Shown here piece by piece: positions 1-8,096 of a DNA stretch of 13,500 nt. Origin of the DNA: Symbiodinium natans (taxonomy: Eukaryota > Sar > Dinophyceae > Suessiales > Symbiodiniaceae). The stretch is from the NCBI GenBank assembly GCA_905221605.1, contig CAJNDS010000249.1, positions 64,001-77,500 on the forward strand. The letters are read 5' to 3'. How positions within the stretch are numbered: the stretch's first letter is position 1; every line of letters starts with the position of its first letter. The notes under the pieces were generated by a model that saw nothing but the letters and a program-made list of their open reading frames with translations, had not been told where the DNA came from and did not search any database. A program made the position numbers and the translations under genes.

Positions 1-321
1 ACAACAACAACACCAACACCAACACCAACACCAACACCAACAACACCAACACCAACACCAACAACACCAACAACACCAACAACACCAACAACAACACCAA
101 CAACAACACCAACACCAACACACAACACCAACACCAACAACACCAACAACACCAACAACACCAACAACACCAACAACACCAACAACACCAACAACACCAA
201 CAACACCAACAACACCAACACCACCAACAGCACCACCACCAACAGCAGCAACAGCACCAACAGCAACAGCAACAGCAACACCACCAACAGCAACACCAAC
301 ACCACGACCACCACCACCACC

Positions 322-397
<76 letters not shown>

Positions 398-576
398 GCA
401 GCAACAGCAGCACCAGCAGCAGCAGCAACAGCAGCAACAGCAGCAACAGCAGCAACAGCAGCAACAGCAGCAACAGCAGCAACAACAGCAACAGCAGCAA
501 CAGCAGCAACAGCAGCAACAGCAGCAACAGCAGCAACAGCAGCAACAGCAGCAACAGCAGCAACAGCACCAACAGC

Positions 577-632
<56 letters not shown>

Positions 633-806
633 CCACAACAACAACCACAACCACAACCACAACCACAACCACAACCACCACCACCACCACCACAACCACC
701 ACCACCACAACCACCACCACAACCACAACCACAACCAGCACCACAAGCACCACAAGCACCACAAGCACCACAAGCACCACAAGCACCACAAGCACCACAA
801 CCACCC
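1..806. repeat. T-free CAA/CAC/CAG trinucleotide tract
   Basis: The first T of the window is at 807. Bases 1-229 contain only A and C, and G appears from 230 on. The tract changes in blocks: AAC/ACC-type repeats (1-240), mixed CAC/CAG/CAA (240-310), a CAC run (about 309-337), pure CAA (about 338-395), CAG-CAA alternation (396-570), CAA again (570-632), CAA-CCA and CCA (633-737), then seven 9-bp copies of GCACCACAA (738-800). A phase slip of one base lies near 118-122. Every stop codon on either strand needs a T on the plus strand, so all six frames are open by composition. The repeat is directly visible; whether it is transcribed is unknown. Confidence 0.97.
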
Positions 807-809
807 TAG
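123..809 (+). CDS. possible 3' end of a glutamine-rich protein, partial
   Basis: This frame reads without interruption into a TAG at 807-809. From the phase slip near 122 it runs as Gln/His repeats, a His run near 309-337, a long poly-Gln block (CAA then CAG/CAA), Gln-Pro dipeptides with Pro runs, and seven Ala-Pro-Gln tripeptides, followed by Pro-Pro-stop. There is no ATG in the tract, so the start, if any, lies left of the window or in an upstream exon. Upstream of 122 the same frame reads Asn/Thr repeats. Mixed use of CAA and CAG in the Gln block is common in real low-complexity protein segments, but T-free repeat DNA stays open by itself, so openness is no evidence of translation. No folded domain is visible. 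The alternative is plain microsatellite DNA. Confidence 0.25.
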
Positions 810-1365
810 ACAAAAGCAACAACAGAGACTGCGGAAGAGATTTGGGTACCGGGTATCTCTAGGATGCCTCACCACCAAAGGCCAGCATGATTCCTCATCT
901 AGGGCTGTACTTGAAGACTTGAAAGCTCGAAGTCACCCTCTTAACAACGTGCCCACCAAAACAGGGTGAGTGCTGTGCGAGTGAGGAGCAGAAAGTCCAC
1001 CAATGGTGCAATGCAAAGGTGTGTTCCTTGGCATCCGGCACAAGAAGTCCGCAAAAGCTTCCAGATTCCCGTACAAAAGATCGCCTGCACTTCACATCAG
1101 ACGCCCTCCTGCACACAACGGCTCTTGCCCTATCGCTGCAGTGTCCCTCCTGGACGTACAGCTGTCCTGCTTCGACGCCGGAGTACCTTCTGCATCGTCG
1201 CCATAGGCTCGCGAAGCCACTATCGCGGCGCCCCAGAGAAAATTGTCGAAGGTGAAGACGCCTGAGGTTCAGCCCAATGACCCAGTGAGTGGCTTATGTG
1301 GCTTGTTGATTGTTCTACTCTGCATCCCGCTTGCAATCCCTAAAAAGACAGGCCTTTTCCTTGCA
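810..1365. other. unique sequence, no gene recognised
   Basis: After the trinucleotide tract the sequence becomes complex and roughly balanced in base composition. Short overlapping open frames of 60-100 codons occur in several frames near 960-1265, but they compete with each other, many start at GTG or TTG, and none shows a known motif. No RNA gene or clear repeat is visible. Confidence 0.6.
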
Positions 1366-1761
1366 ATGATGAGTCAACATCCACTGATTCTTGCTACACT
1401 CCAAAACCCCAACAGGTCCCTGGCCGCACCTCGAAACCCCAAGCAGCCTCATATACACTCGTCCTTGAACCCAAGAAGCACCCTCAGGTCTGAACCCCGA
1501 ATTCCCCAAGCCCTCGATCCTTCATTGAGGTCCAAAGTTGATTCGCGTCACTGGCAGGAAACTTCTCCGAGTGCTCCTGGAAAAGCGTCTCCTGATGCAA
1601 CTGTTGCGCTCCGTGCCCTATGGGACTACGGAGCCACTCTGGGAGTTGAAAGGCTGACGTTTACTACGGTACTTTGCGCGGGGGTGGCAGCTGCGGCTTC
1701 TGATGGGGAACTGGGGCCGCGTAGGAGGTGGGAGTTGGGGGAGGGGCGGGGGATCTTATAG
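1366..1761 (+). CDS. weak open frame, hypothetical
   Basis: An ATG-ATG pair at 1366 opens 131 codons ending in a TAG at 1759-1761. The frame stays open upstream to a TTG at 1243, and that extension contains a hydrophobic stretch (Leu/Ile/Val-rich, codons about 18-34 of the longer form). The ATG version is rich in Pro, Ser and Arg and ends in a Gly/Arg-rich tail encoded by a G-rich stretch at 1680-1752. I recognise no domain. An overlapping minus-strand frame (1315-1509) is about as plausible. This may be a chance frame in GC-richer DNA or part of an unspliced exon; I lean to chance. Confidence 0.12.
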   Translation: MMSQHPLILATLQNPNRSLAAPRNPKQPHIHSSLNPRSTLRSEPRIPQALDPSLRSKVDSRHWQETSPSAPGKASPDATVALRALWDYGATLGVERLTFTTVLCAGVAAAASDGELGPRRRWELGEGRGIL

Positions 1762-2590
1762 CAACAACGTTGGTCTATGCCGACATCCTTGTGACGAAAC
1801 TGATTCGGAAGCCGATTGTAGCGCGGTTTTCAGAAAGTACGTGCGTTCCTGTTGAGCCTCGGAGCCTCCAGCGACCCTAGCACGAAACGTTCTGCTGCAG
1901 TGCGGTCCAGCTTCGTTCAGCTGAACGTACTCGTCCACAATGGTGTTGTACCTCCCACATCACACCCTTGACACTCCTTGAGCCCTGAGCCCTTAACACT
2001 CCCGTTTGACAGGGCAACACGCCAACGACCGCTTCTGGCAGCTTCCGCTGCATCTACAGATGTACGCTCTGCCTCCAAAGTCCGGTACATTCACAAGGAG
2101 GATGATTTGGTGCTTGCGTGGAAGACCCCCCACCACCGCTGATAGGACGAGAGCCCATACACAGGCAGGCTCATATCCTGCAAACTGCCTGCCCCCGCCA
2201 GGCAAAGGAAAGACGCGAAAACACAAAAAAAAAAACACCCAGAACAGCAAAACAAAAGGGCTTATAATGCGCTTGGAACTAGATTCTAGATGATGACCGA
2301 GTATTCTAGGAAATTTACTATACATATATAATACACCCCCCCATGCGCCCACGTTTAACATGCTTTATATATACTTATACAAAGGCAGTACACAAAGACT
2401 CAGTTTTCGTAATTTTCTTGCTGCCCGGACATCTCGAGGAGACGTGCAAGTGGCCGTTTCTTACTCACAGTGTAGCAGAACCTGCGAGAATATTGTGGGC
2501 AAATAATGGCAAATATCTCAGCAGGCTGTATAGTGATAAGCAAATGATGAAGGACAGCTACTGCGACACTCATGTTTCAGTGTTACGGGA
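1762..2590. other. unique intergenic-like sequence, no gene recognised
   Basis: Overlapping open frames lie on both strands near 1993-2361, with no recognisable motif on either. Around 2225-2235 there is an A-run, and at 2318-2390 the sequence turns AT-rich (TATACATATATAATAC, then CTTTATATATACTTATAC). Composition falls toward AT here, leading into the next segment. No RNA gene is seen. Confidence 0.55.
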
Positions 2591-3139
2591 CGCTTAGACG
2601 AATTGAACCATGCTAATGTAATTTGTTGAAGTATTTTAGTAAACCAGTAATTGACCGACTTCTAGATACAAGTAAATTACCGTCCTTAAGAATAATTGCG
2701 AGAATTCAATGATCTAAAATAAACACGTTACGGCCCTTAAAGAATCATTGAGTGAATATGATTTGCTCAATTTCATACTTAAATGGAATAGCTCAATCAT
2801 GTTTAGAAAAGTAAAACAATTCCATCTGCTTAGTCAAAAGGTTCATGTAGATGCTTGGACCTAGCTATATTACGATCCTGAAGTTAACTAACTCCTAGTT
2901 TTACTAAGTGAACGATGGGTTTAAAGACCGCAAACCAGTCAGTTCACATACATAACCCTAAGTTCCATTACTTAGCCTATCTACATGAACTAAACACACT
3001 TATTGGGAAACGTGAACTAGTTACTTCATTGAAGCGTTTCTGAAATATCTAAACTTCTCTCATAATCAGTAAAGTAATTCGCTTCGCCAATGTGTTTCAT
3101 AAAGTAGTTTCAGTTGTGTACACTGAATTACTAAACACT
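2590..3139. other. AT-rich spacer with short inverted subrepeats
   Basis: This stretch is clearly more AT-rich than its neighbours and has no open frame of note. Short words recur in both orientations. GGTTCATGTAGAT near 2840 faces ATCTACATGAAC near 2979. Words such as AGTAATT, AAGTAAATTA, ACTAAACAC and AGTGAAC/AGTTCAC are repeated. The pattern resembles the subterminal region of a non-autonomous DNA transposon or a relaxed spacer; nothing codes for a protein here. Confidence 0.5.
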
Positions 3140-4082
3140 GGCACCATATACCTCGTTTGCCGCGCCGTCAGCGACATCAAACCCAGGCAAGCCAGAGCAC
3201 AGAATGTAGTCACACTTCAGAAGATGCCAAAATTGTTCTCTCGCCTAGGTTTTCGCTACATTTGCAGGAATGGTCATTTGCAGTGCAAGCTGCGAGTGAG
3301 TATGTGCAAGGGTTAAAGAGGGGTCTAATCGCAAAGTAAATCTTGAGATTGTTTGTACAAAACAATAAAAACTCGGCATATTTGCGGTCATTCTTTTGGA
3401 TTTTTCGAACGCTCGGCTCCGGCATGTCCAGCTACGCAGTGTCCACGAAGGCTTGGTTTGGTACGAAGTGTCGAAAATACCGATGTGTTCGGCATGTCAT
3501 GCGCGCGAGTAACAGGGATGTTATCATCGTGCGGACATGGATGCTTTGGTAGACACGGACGTTATGCATCATCGCGCAGACATGGACGCTGGCCATTCGC
3601 ACGAAGCGGTAACACGGACGTCATCATCGTGCGGACACGGGTGCCCTGGTAACACAGACGTTATCATCGTGCGGACATGGAAGCTCTGGCCATTCGCACG
3701 CAACGAACCCGCGAATGTCGTAAATACCGATGTTTTAAGCATGTCGTGTGTGCCAAACACCTTGCAAATAACGGTAACATGGACAGTATCATCGTGCGGA
3801 CATGGCTGCTCTGGTAACACGGACGTTATCATCGTGCGGACATGGATGCTCTAGTGATTCGCATGCAGTGGTAACACGGACGTTATCATCGCGCGGACAT
3901 GGATGCTCTGGTAACACGGACGTTACCATCGTGCGGACATGGATGCTCTGGACATTCGCACGCAACAAACCCGCGAATGTCGTAAATACCGATGTTTTAG
4001 GCATGCCATGCGCGCGAAACACTAATAATAACGACGTATACGCACCTCCTTGGAAAGTGCGGCAAACGAGGTACATGGAGCC
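3140..4082. mobile_element. inverted-repeat-bounded segment holding a satellite
   Basis: A 26-bp stretch at 3140-3165 (core CCTCGTTTGCCG) is matched in inverted orientation at 4057-4082 (core CGGCAAACGAGG) with few mismatches. The two arms enclose about 890 bp whose centre is the 40-bp satellite. AT-rich sequence lies outside both arms, and weakly similar words (GTTAGTT/AACTAAC types) lie further out near 2880 and 4155, so the true element could be longer. No transposase frame and no obvious target-site duplication are visible. It may be a non-autonomous foldback element that captured or generated a satellite; calling it mobile is inference. Confidence 0.45.
3470..4017. repeat. 40-bp tandem repeat with higher-order structure
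   Basis: A unit beginning GTAACACGGACGTTATCATC and continuing through GTGCGGACATGGATGCTCTG recurs at a 40-bp spacing. Eight copies of the core ATCATCGTGCGGACATGG, with small changes, start near 3523, 3573, 3621, 3663, 3788, 3828, 3886 and 3926. A second block (GTCGTAAATACCGATGTTTT plus GGCATGTCATG-like sequence) occurs near 3470, 3717 and 3977, giving a larger period of about 247-260 bp. Because 40 is not a multiple of three, successive units shift frame; the open frames on both strands here are by-products of the repeat, not genes. Confidence 0.9.
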
Positions 4083-4242
4083 TAAAGTAAACCCTGAACC
4101 AAGTGAATTCCATGAACAAGAATACAAGTTAGCTGACTTATGGCCCTTCAAACAGAACGGAGTTAGTGTAGTTAGTTTAACTGATGCGTAAGGGAATCAT
4201 GAAGTCAGTGAGGATGAATTATATACATTGAACTAACTGGTT

Positions 4243-4767
4243 CTGTCCCAATCTTTTCAAGTCTACAGGTGCAAAAACTTTGTACTGTCCCAATCTTTTT
4301 TGGGTCCAGAAGAGCAAAATGCTGGACTGTCCCAAAAAACTGAGAAAACAAATCTTGCGAGAGTCTCCGGAGCCCGAAGCCACTGAGTTTGGGACAGTAC
4401 CTTGTTCCAAAAACACAACATTTCGGACGATCTTGCCCATCCGGGCCCCAAAAGATCGGGACAGTACAGCGGCATCTGCACGTGAATTCCGTGAAGTGCC
4501 GTACTGTCCCAATCATTTTTGTTCCAGTAGTAGTGCAAAAAGAACCAATCTTTTCAGGGTCTCCGGAGCTGGAAGCCACAGAGTTTGGGACTGTACGGCG
4601 TCAAGTGCCGTACTTTCTCCATCTTTTTGGTTCCAGTAGTGCAAAAACGTTGGACTGTCCCAAACTCTGTGCCTTTCAGCTCCGGAGACCCTCAAAAGAT
4701 TGGTTTTCTGATTGTTTTGTGACAGTACAGCGTTTTTGCACCTCCGTCCCCAAAAAGATTGGGACAG
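4243..4767. mobile_element. foldback (MITE-like) element with ACTGTCCC boxes
   Basis: The element starts with CTGTCCCAATCTTTT at 4243-4257 and ends with the reverse complement AAAAGATTGGGACAG at 4753-4767. Inside are further boxes ACTGTCCC or GGGACAGT (or close variants) near 4283, 4324, 4391, 4458, 4501, 4587, 4652 and 4721. An inner hairpin pairs 4543-4596 with 4652-4705 with few mismatches around a 55-nt loop. The outer left arm (4243-4400) also resembles the inverse of 4650-4767, with one extra internal copy on the left. Open frames on both strands are shadows of the repeats. There is no transposase, so it would be non-autonomous. Confidence 0.75.
4493..4648. repeat. direct repeat inside the foldback element
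   Basis: The segment 4493-4541 (AAGTGCCGTACTGTCCC, then GTTCCAGTAGTAGTGCAAAA) is repeated with small changes at 4602-4648, about 109 bp downstream. The second copy forms the loop of the 4543-4705 hairpin. This shows that the element grew by internal duplication as well as inversion. Confidence 0.8.
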
Positions 4768-4989
4768 TAGAGCGCTTCGGCCTCCCAGACTTTCCTTGAG
4801 ACAGTAAACAGGGTTTTGGCCTCCAGCCCCTTCTCAACAGCTGAGACTCTCTAAATTATCGGAGTGAAGCTTCTACGGGCCCACAAAAGCAAAAAGGTGT
4901 GGGCATTTTTTTTTTTTTGGGGGGGGGGGACCATATATATATATATATAATATATATATATATATATGCTACCCCCCTCCCCCCCTCCC
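4768..4989. repeat. junction with T/G tract, (AT)n and C tract
   Basis: After the foldback element come about 140 bp of unique sequence, then a run of T (4906-4918), a run of G (4919-4929), alternating AT (about 4932-4966) and a C-rich run (about 4971-4989). The G-run and C-run can pair around the self-complementary (AT)n, so this small block is itself a potential hairpin. It sits at the outer edge of the inverted repeat of the next element. Confidence 0.85.
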
Positions 4990-5400
4990 AAAACCTACCA
5001 TTTTATACTTGTTCCGATACTTTATCGCGATACCAGTACGTGGCACGTTCCACAGATGGACCGATTAAAGATTAAATGGGCCATGGCATGTTCTACACAT
5101 GGAGCCGATTCAAAATTAAATCGGCCGATTCAATTTTGAATCGGCCCTCCAACTGAAGATTGAAGATGGAAGATTCCCAGGAACTCTTTCTGAGAATCTT
5201 CGATTTTCAATCTTCGGTTTGAGGGCCGGTTCAAAATTGACTCGGCCGATTCAAATTTGAATCGGCCCCAGCTTTGAAGATTGAAGATTCCCAGAAAGAG
5301 TTTCTGAGAATCTTCAATCTTCAATCTTCGGTTTGAGGGCCGAAAAATGAATCGGCCGATTCAATTTTGAATCGGCCCCAACTTTGAAGATTGAAGATCC
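4990..5400 (+). repeat. left arm of the 2.2-kb inverted repeat
   Basis: After the unique terminal stretch (4990-5066), a degenerate second copy of the GTGGCACGTTCCACAGATGG word appears at 5090-5110. Then two kinds of palindrome alternate. Type A is GGCCGATTCAAA followed by its reverse complement; 5244-5267 is perfect, and 5123-5146 and 5354-5377 are near-perfect. Type B is GAAGATTGAAGATTCCCAG facing CTTCAATCTTC-type sequence at 5155-5216 and 5276-5329. A third type B copy is cut short at about 5386-5398. Short open frames on the minus strand here come from the repeats. Confidence 0.85.
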
Positions 5401-6680
5401 TTAGTCCCCAAGTTCCTATTCAAATCCTGAAGAAAAGAGTTTTTGGTGCCCTTGCCCCCTTTTTCCCGGCCCAGAGGCTTAGATCTTATTCGCTCAATCT
5501 TGAGCACATAGGGGATCCCGCTCTTTAGGACCTAGCGAAGAGGATGTAGGGAATAGGATTCTTCCCAAATTCCTAAAGGCTTAAGAGAAGAGTTTGCTTC
5601 ATCCCTAAAGGGGAGAGTCCCTGAATTATAAAAGCTAAATCATATTGGCCAAGCGCTAACATGGGGGGTATCCCAAACTTGGTCCCCAAATCCTATTTTA
5701 AAAAATATACGGAGCGCAAATCTTATTCGCTGAAGCTTTAGGGTTTAGCGAGAAGATTTGTTGAACAAGGTTGCTTTTGTATAAGTTAGGGGGGGATCCC
5801 CTCTTTAGGATTTAGTGACCCCCAGTCCCCCCTGAACAAGATTTCGGGGTTAAGGGAATAATACATATGGAATACGATTTAGGGATCCAGGATATAGCAA
5901 AAAAGGATTTTGGGAACAGGCTTTATTTTCTCGGAATTGGCAGGCTCTCCTCTTTAGGAATGAAGGACCTCCAGCCTTGTGGTTTACGCAACAGGATTTG
6001 GTGAATAAGGTTAAAGGATAGAAGATTTAGGGAGCAAGATTTAGGGAGCCCGCGCTTCAGGTTTTTAGCTAAATGGCTTTAGGGAATAGTGTTTTTTCTT
6101 TAGGATCTTGGGGCTCTCATCATTAGGATTTACGACCACACCCCTCTTTAGGGCTGAGGCAATAGGATTTAGGGAGTAAAATTTAAGGGAATAAGATTAA
6201 GGAATCCTTCTTTTTTGACTTTAGCGATAAGATTTATTGAGTAAGGTTCGTTGTTTATGATGTAGAAGGAAAGGCTCGTTTTTTAAGATTTACAGTAAGG
6301 ATCCCTCTCTTTAGTACACCCCCTCTTTAGGGCTTAAGCAAAAGGATTTAGGGAGTAAAAGCAAGGGAATATTTTTTAGGATTTAGGGGCTGCCGCCCCC
6401 ACCGTTAGGCCTTAGGGAAGGACTTAAACAAGATTCAGGGATCCCGATAAGACTTAATCCAAGCATCTGTTAAATTGGTGGGCCCCCCCCCCCCCCCCCA
6501 AACCGCAATAAGTAAGGCAGGGCGCCGCAATAATCAGACCATGGCAATGTATGGATTCTCTAATCATGGAAGGTAGTCTTATTTCATTAAACGTGGAGGT
6601 ATTACTTAAACAGATGTTCGGATTAGGGAATAAATAGGGTTCTCTTTCAGGATTCAGGGGCTCTCTTTCCTTCGTACAAG
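5400..6680. repeat. degenerate TTTAGG-rich array (element core)
   Basis: Words such as GGATTTAGGGA, CTCTTTAGGA, GGGAATAAGATT and AGCGA recur at irregular spacing over about 1.3 kb, all in the same strand sense. The clearest copy pair is 6138-6190 against 6317-6368, nearly identical (CCCTCTTTAGGGCT, then GGATTTAGGGAGTAAAA) and 179 bp apart. The words resemble the TTTAGGG telomere repeat but are not a clean telomeric array. No open frame of note is present. A 17-base C-run interrupts the segment at 6483-6499. Confidence 0.7.
6483..6499. repeat. poly-C run
   Basis: Seventeen consecutive C residues follow GGTGGG and precede AAACCGC. It lies inside the core of the composite element. Its length in the assembly may be unreliable. 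Confidence 0.95.
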
Positions 6681-6889
6681 AAGAGGAGTTTTGAAACTAT
6701 GTTTATATTACGAAATGCAGAGTTGGCAGGTTTTTGGTTTTCATTTTTGTGGGGGTGGGGGGGCACGCATCCTTCGACTCCAACCAAAGCCTTGGCTGCC
6801 ATGTCTTCAGGCTATGGGAAGCACTCAGCCGTAATCAGCCATACCAAAGCTGCGGGGCACGACAAGATGAAAGATTATCATGATGGGGA

Positions 6890-7219
6890 TATATCCGATT
6901 CAAACTTGAATCGGCCGATTCATTTTTGAATCGACCCTAAACCTGAAGATTGAAGATTGAAGATTCTCAGAAACTCTTTCTGGGAATCTTCAATCTTCAA
7001 AGCTGGGGCGGATTCAAAGAAAAGAGACGGCCGATTCAAGTTTGAATCGGCCCACAAACCAAAGATTGAAAATCGAAGATTCTCAGAAAGAGTTCCTGGG
7101 AATCTTCAATCTTCAACCTTCAGTTGGAGGGCCGATTCGAAATTGAATCGGATCCATCTGTGGAACGTGCCACGTATCACGATAAAGTATAGGACAAAAT
7201 ATGCAATGGTAGGTTTTTG
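6890..7219 (-). repeat. right arm of the 2.2-kb inverted repeat
   Basis: Read on the minus strand this copies the left arm. Type A palindromes are at 6913-6936 (imperfect) and 7029-7052 (near-perfect), with a further partial copy at 7131-7155. Type B palindromes are at 6945-6998 and 7061-7116. The terminal word CCATCTGTGGAACGTGCCACG is followed outward by ATCACGATAAAGTAT and AATGGTAGGTTTTT (7205-7218). Open frames across this arm on either strand are repeat by-products. Confidence 0.85.
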
Positions 7220-7268
7220 TTGTTTTTGGGGGGTTCCATATATACATATACATATAACCATTATGATA

Positions 7269-7302
<34 letters not shown>

Positions 7303-7317
7303 TTGGGGGGGGGGGGG
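7220..7317. repeat. right junction: (AT)n, poly-T and poly-G
   Basis: Outside the right arm come a T/G-rich stretch, TATACATATACATATA, a run of alternating AT (about 7265-7285), about 19 T (7286-7304) and about 13 G (7305-7317). The left junction also has a T-run followed by a G-run in the same strand sense, so these tracts are direct, not inverted, relative to the arms. Confidence 0.9.
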
Positions 7318-7643
7318 TTGGGTTTTGGATGGGGCCCAATTCGGCCAGGGTGCATTGCTGCCGCTGCCCCGTAGCCATCGCTGCCCTGTAGCGACTCGAG
7401 CTCCTCCTGGCCACAGGTGTGGGAGACGTTGCCTGCAATGGGTCTGGGCTTTGCCCTACTCAATGCACTTAGCGAAGTAATTAGACACCTGCAGCCCTAA
7501 ACCCAAATACTGTCTCCGAGCCCTACAGACCGTCGTTCGAGCCAAATGCCGTGGGCGGGCGAAGGAAGCGCGGTGTCGGCGGTGTTGCCCCTTGTCCACG
7601 CCATAGTGTGCATCCGCCTCATTTTGGTATTTGTCCGCTCCCC
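7318..7643. other. unique sequence, no gene recognised
   Basis: Sequence is GC-richer here, with a GCTGCCGCTGCCCCGTAGCCATCGCTGCCCTG-like imperfect repeat near 7361-7390 (CTGCC/CGTAGC words) and one telomere-like word CCCTAAACCC at 7495. Overlapping frames on the plus strand show no motif. Confidence 0.5.
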
Positions 7644-8096
7644 TTACACAGAACCGTACGCGTTGATTCGACCCTTAGCGCCTTCAAACCAAAACCGCTT
7701 CCTAACCCCAATTAGCTCGCAAACAAGATTATGCTCTGAACTGCTGGGCTCCAAATCCAAACGGCATGAAACGAATCTTATGAACTCAGGACTCTTGACT
7801 TTTCCCAACACGTCCTCCGTCCAAAGAAAGCTTGGGCCGGACACGTCGCCGTCAAACAACGGCAGGGAACGCATATAGATGTACCTGGCTGTTGGACGGG
7901 TTCGGGTTGCAAGGGGTGTTCCGTCGCCACGCGTGTGAGACTCACTCATGTGCGTTCGGCAGAACTTCAACGATTTATTGCAGAGCAGACTCAAGATCGC
8001 CATTGGTGGTCTTGGCGCGCAAAATGCACACCCCATTCCCTGAAGCTGAGGCTTGGACCATTTGGAGTCTTTGCCATGCACATAGCGCTCCTGCAT
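7644..8096 (-). CDS. open frame of 150 codons, hypothetical
   Basis: An ATG at 8096 (minus strand) opens 150 codons to a TAA at 7644-7646, the longest ATG-started frame of normal composition in the right half. The first 60 residues contain several Cys and His; the C-terminal 75 residues have a balanced mix of acidic, basic and hydrophobic residues, with Trp and Phe, that looks protein-like. I see no signal peptide, membrane segment, catalytic motif or known domain. Plus-strand frames overlap it at 7546-7878, 7832-8098 and 7935-8201 and cannot be excluded. It could be a terminal exon, a single-exon gene or chance. No promoter or polyadenylation signal is convincing. Confidence 0.25.
   Translation of the reverse strand: MQERYVHGKDSKWSKPQLQGMGCAFCAPRPPMAILSLLCNKSLKFCRTHMSESHTRGDGTPLATRTRPTARYIYMRSLPLFDGDVSGPSFLWTEDVLGKVKSPEFIRFVSCRLDLEPSSSEHNLVCELIGVRKRFWFEGAKGRINAYGSV

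Larger units (their letters stand above)
4990..7219. mobile_element. 2.2-kb composite inverted-repeat element, non-autonomous
   Basis: The terminal arms match in inverted orientation. On the left, AAAACCTACCATT (from about 4990), then ATACTTTATCGCGATAC, then CGTGGCACGTTCCACAGATGG (5039-5059) lead into palindromic subrepeats. The right arm carries the reverse complements at about 7150-7219. The left copy has a short insertion (CCAGTA) relative to the right. Inside the terminal arms each side has about two and a half subterminal palindromic units (left about 5107-5400, right about 6890-7150). The core (5400-6890) encodes no recognisable protein. This architecture is typical of foldback or large MITE-like DNA elements; a transposase would have to act in trans. 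No target-site duplication was established. Confidence 0.7.

Noticed and set aside
3512-3950. CRISPR-like array (regular 40-bp repeats)
   Set aside because: Units are directly adjacent or separated by another repeated block, with no unique spacers and no cas genes; the window looks eukaryotic.
3802-4191. 129-codon plus frame (and a 120-codon minus frame) across the satellite
   Set aside because: The 40-bp unit shifts frame each copy and both strands are open, so these are by-products of the repeat.
4280-4799. Several 90-136 codon frames on both strands in the foldback element
   Set aside because: They follow the repeated boxes and hairpin arms in every frame; no motif and no consistent start.
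7369-7379. CCCGTAGCCAT resembles the start of the dinoflagellate spliced leader; CCGTAGCCTATCAAGCTTGAG-like sequence near 8180 is also loosely similar
   Set aside because: Only about ten bases match at the first site, and the second is gapped and mismatched; both are within chance in 13.5 kb.
6957-7391. 144-codon plus frame through the right arm and the poly-T/poly-G junction
   Set aside because: It consists of palindrome, (AT)n and homopolymer sequence; the Ile-Tyr and Phe runs are microsatellite translations.
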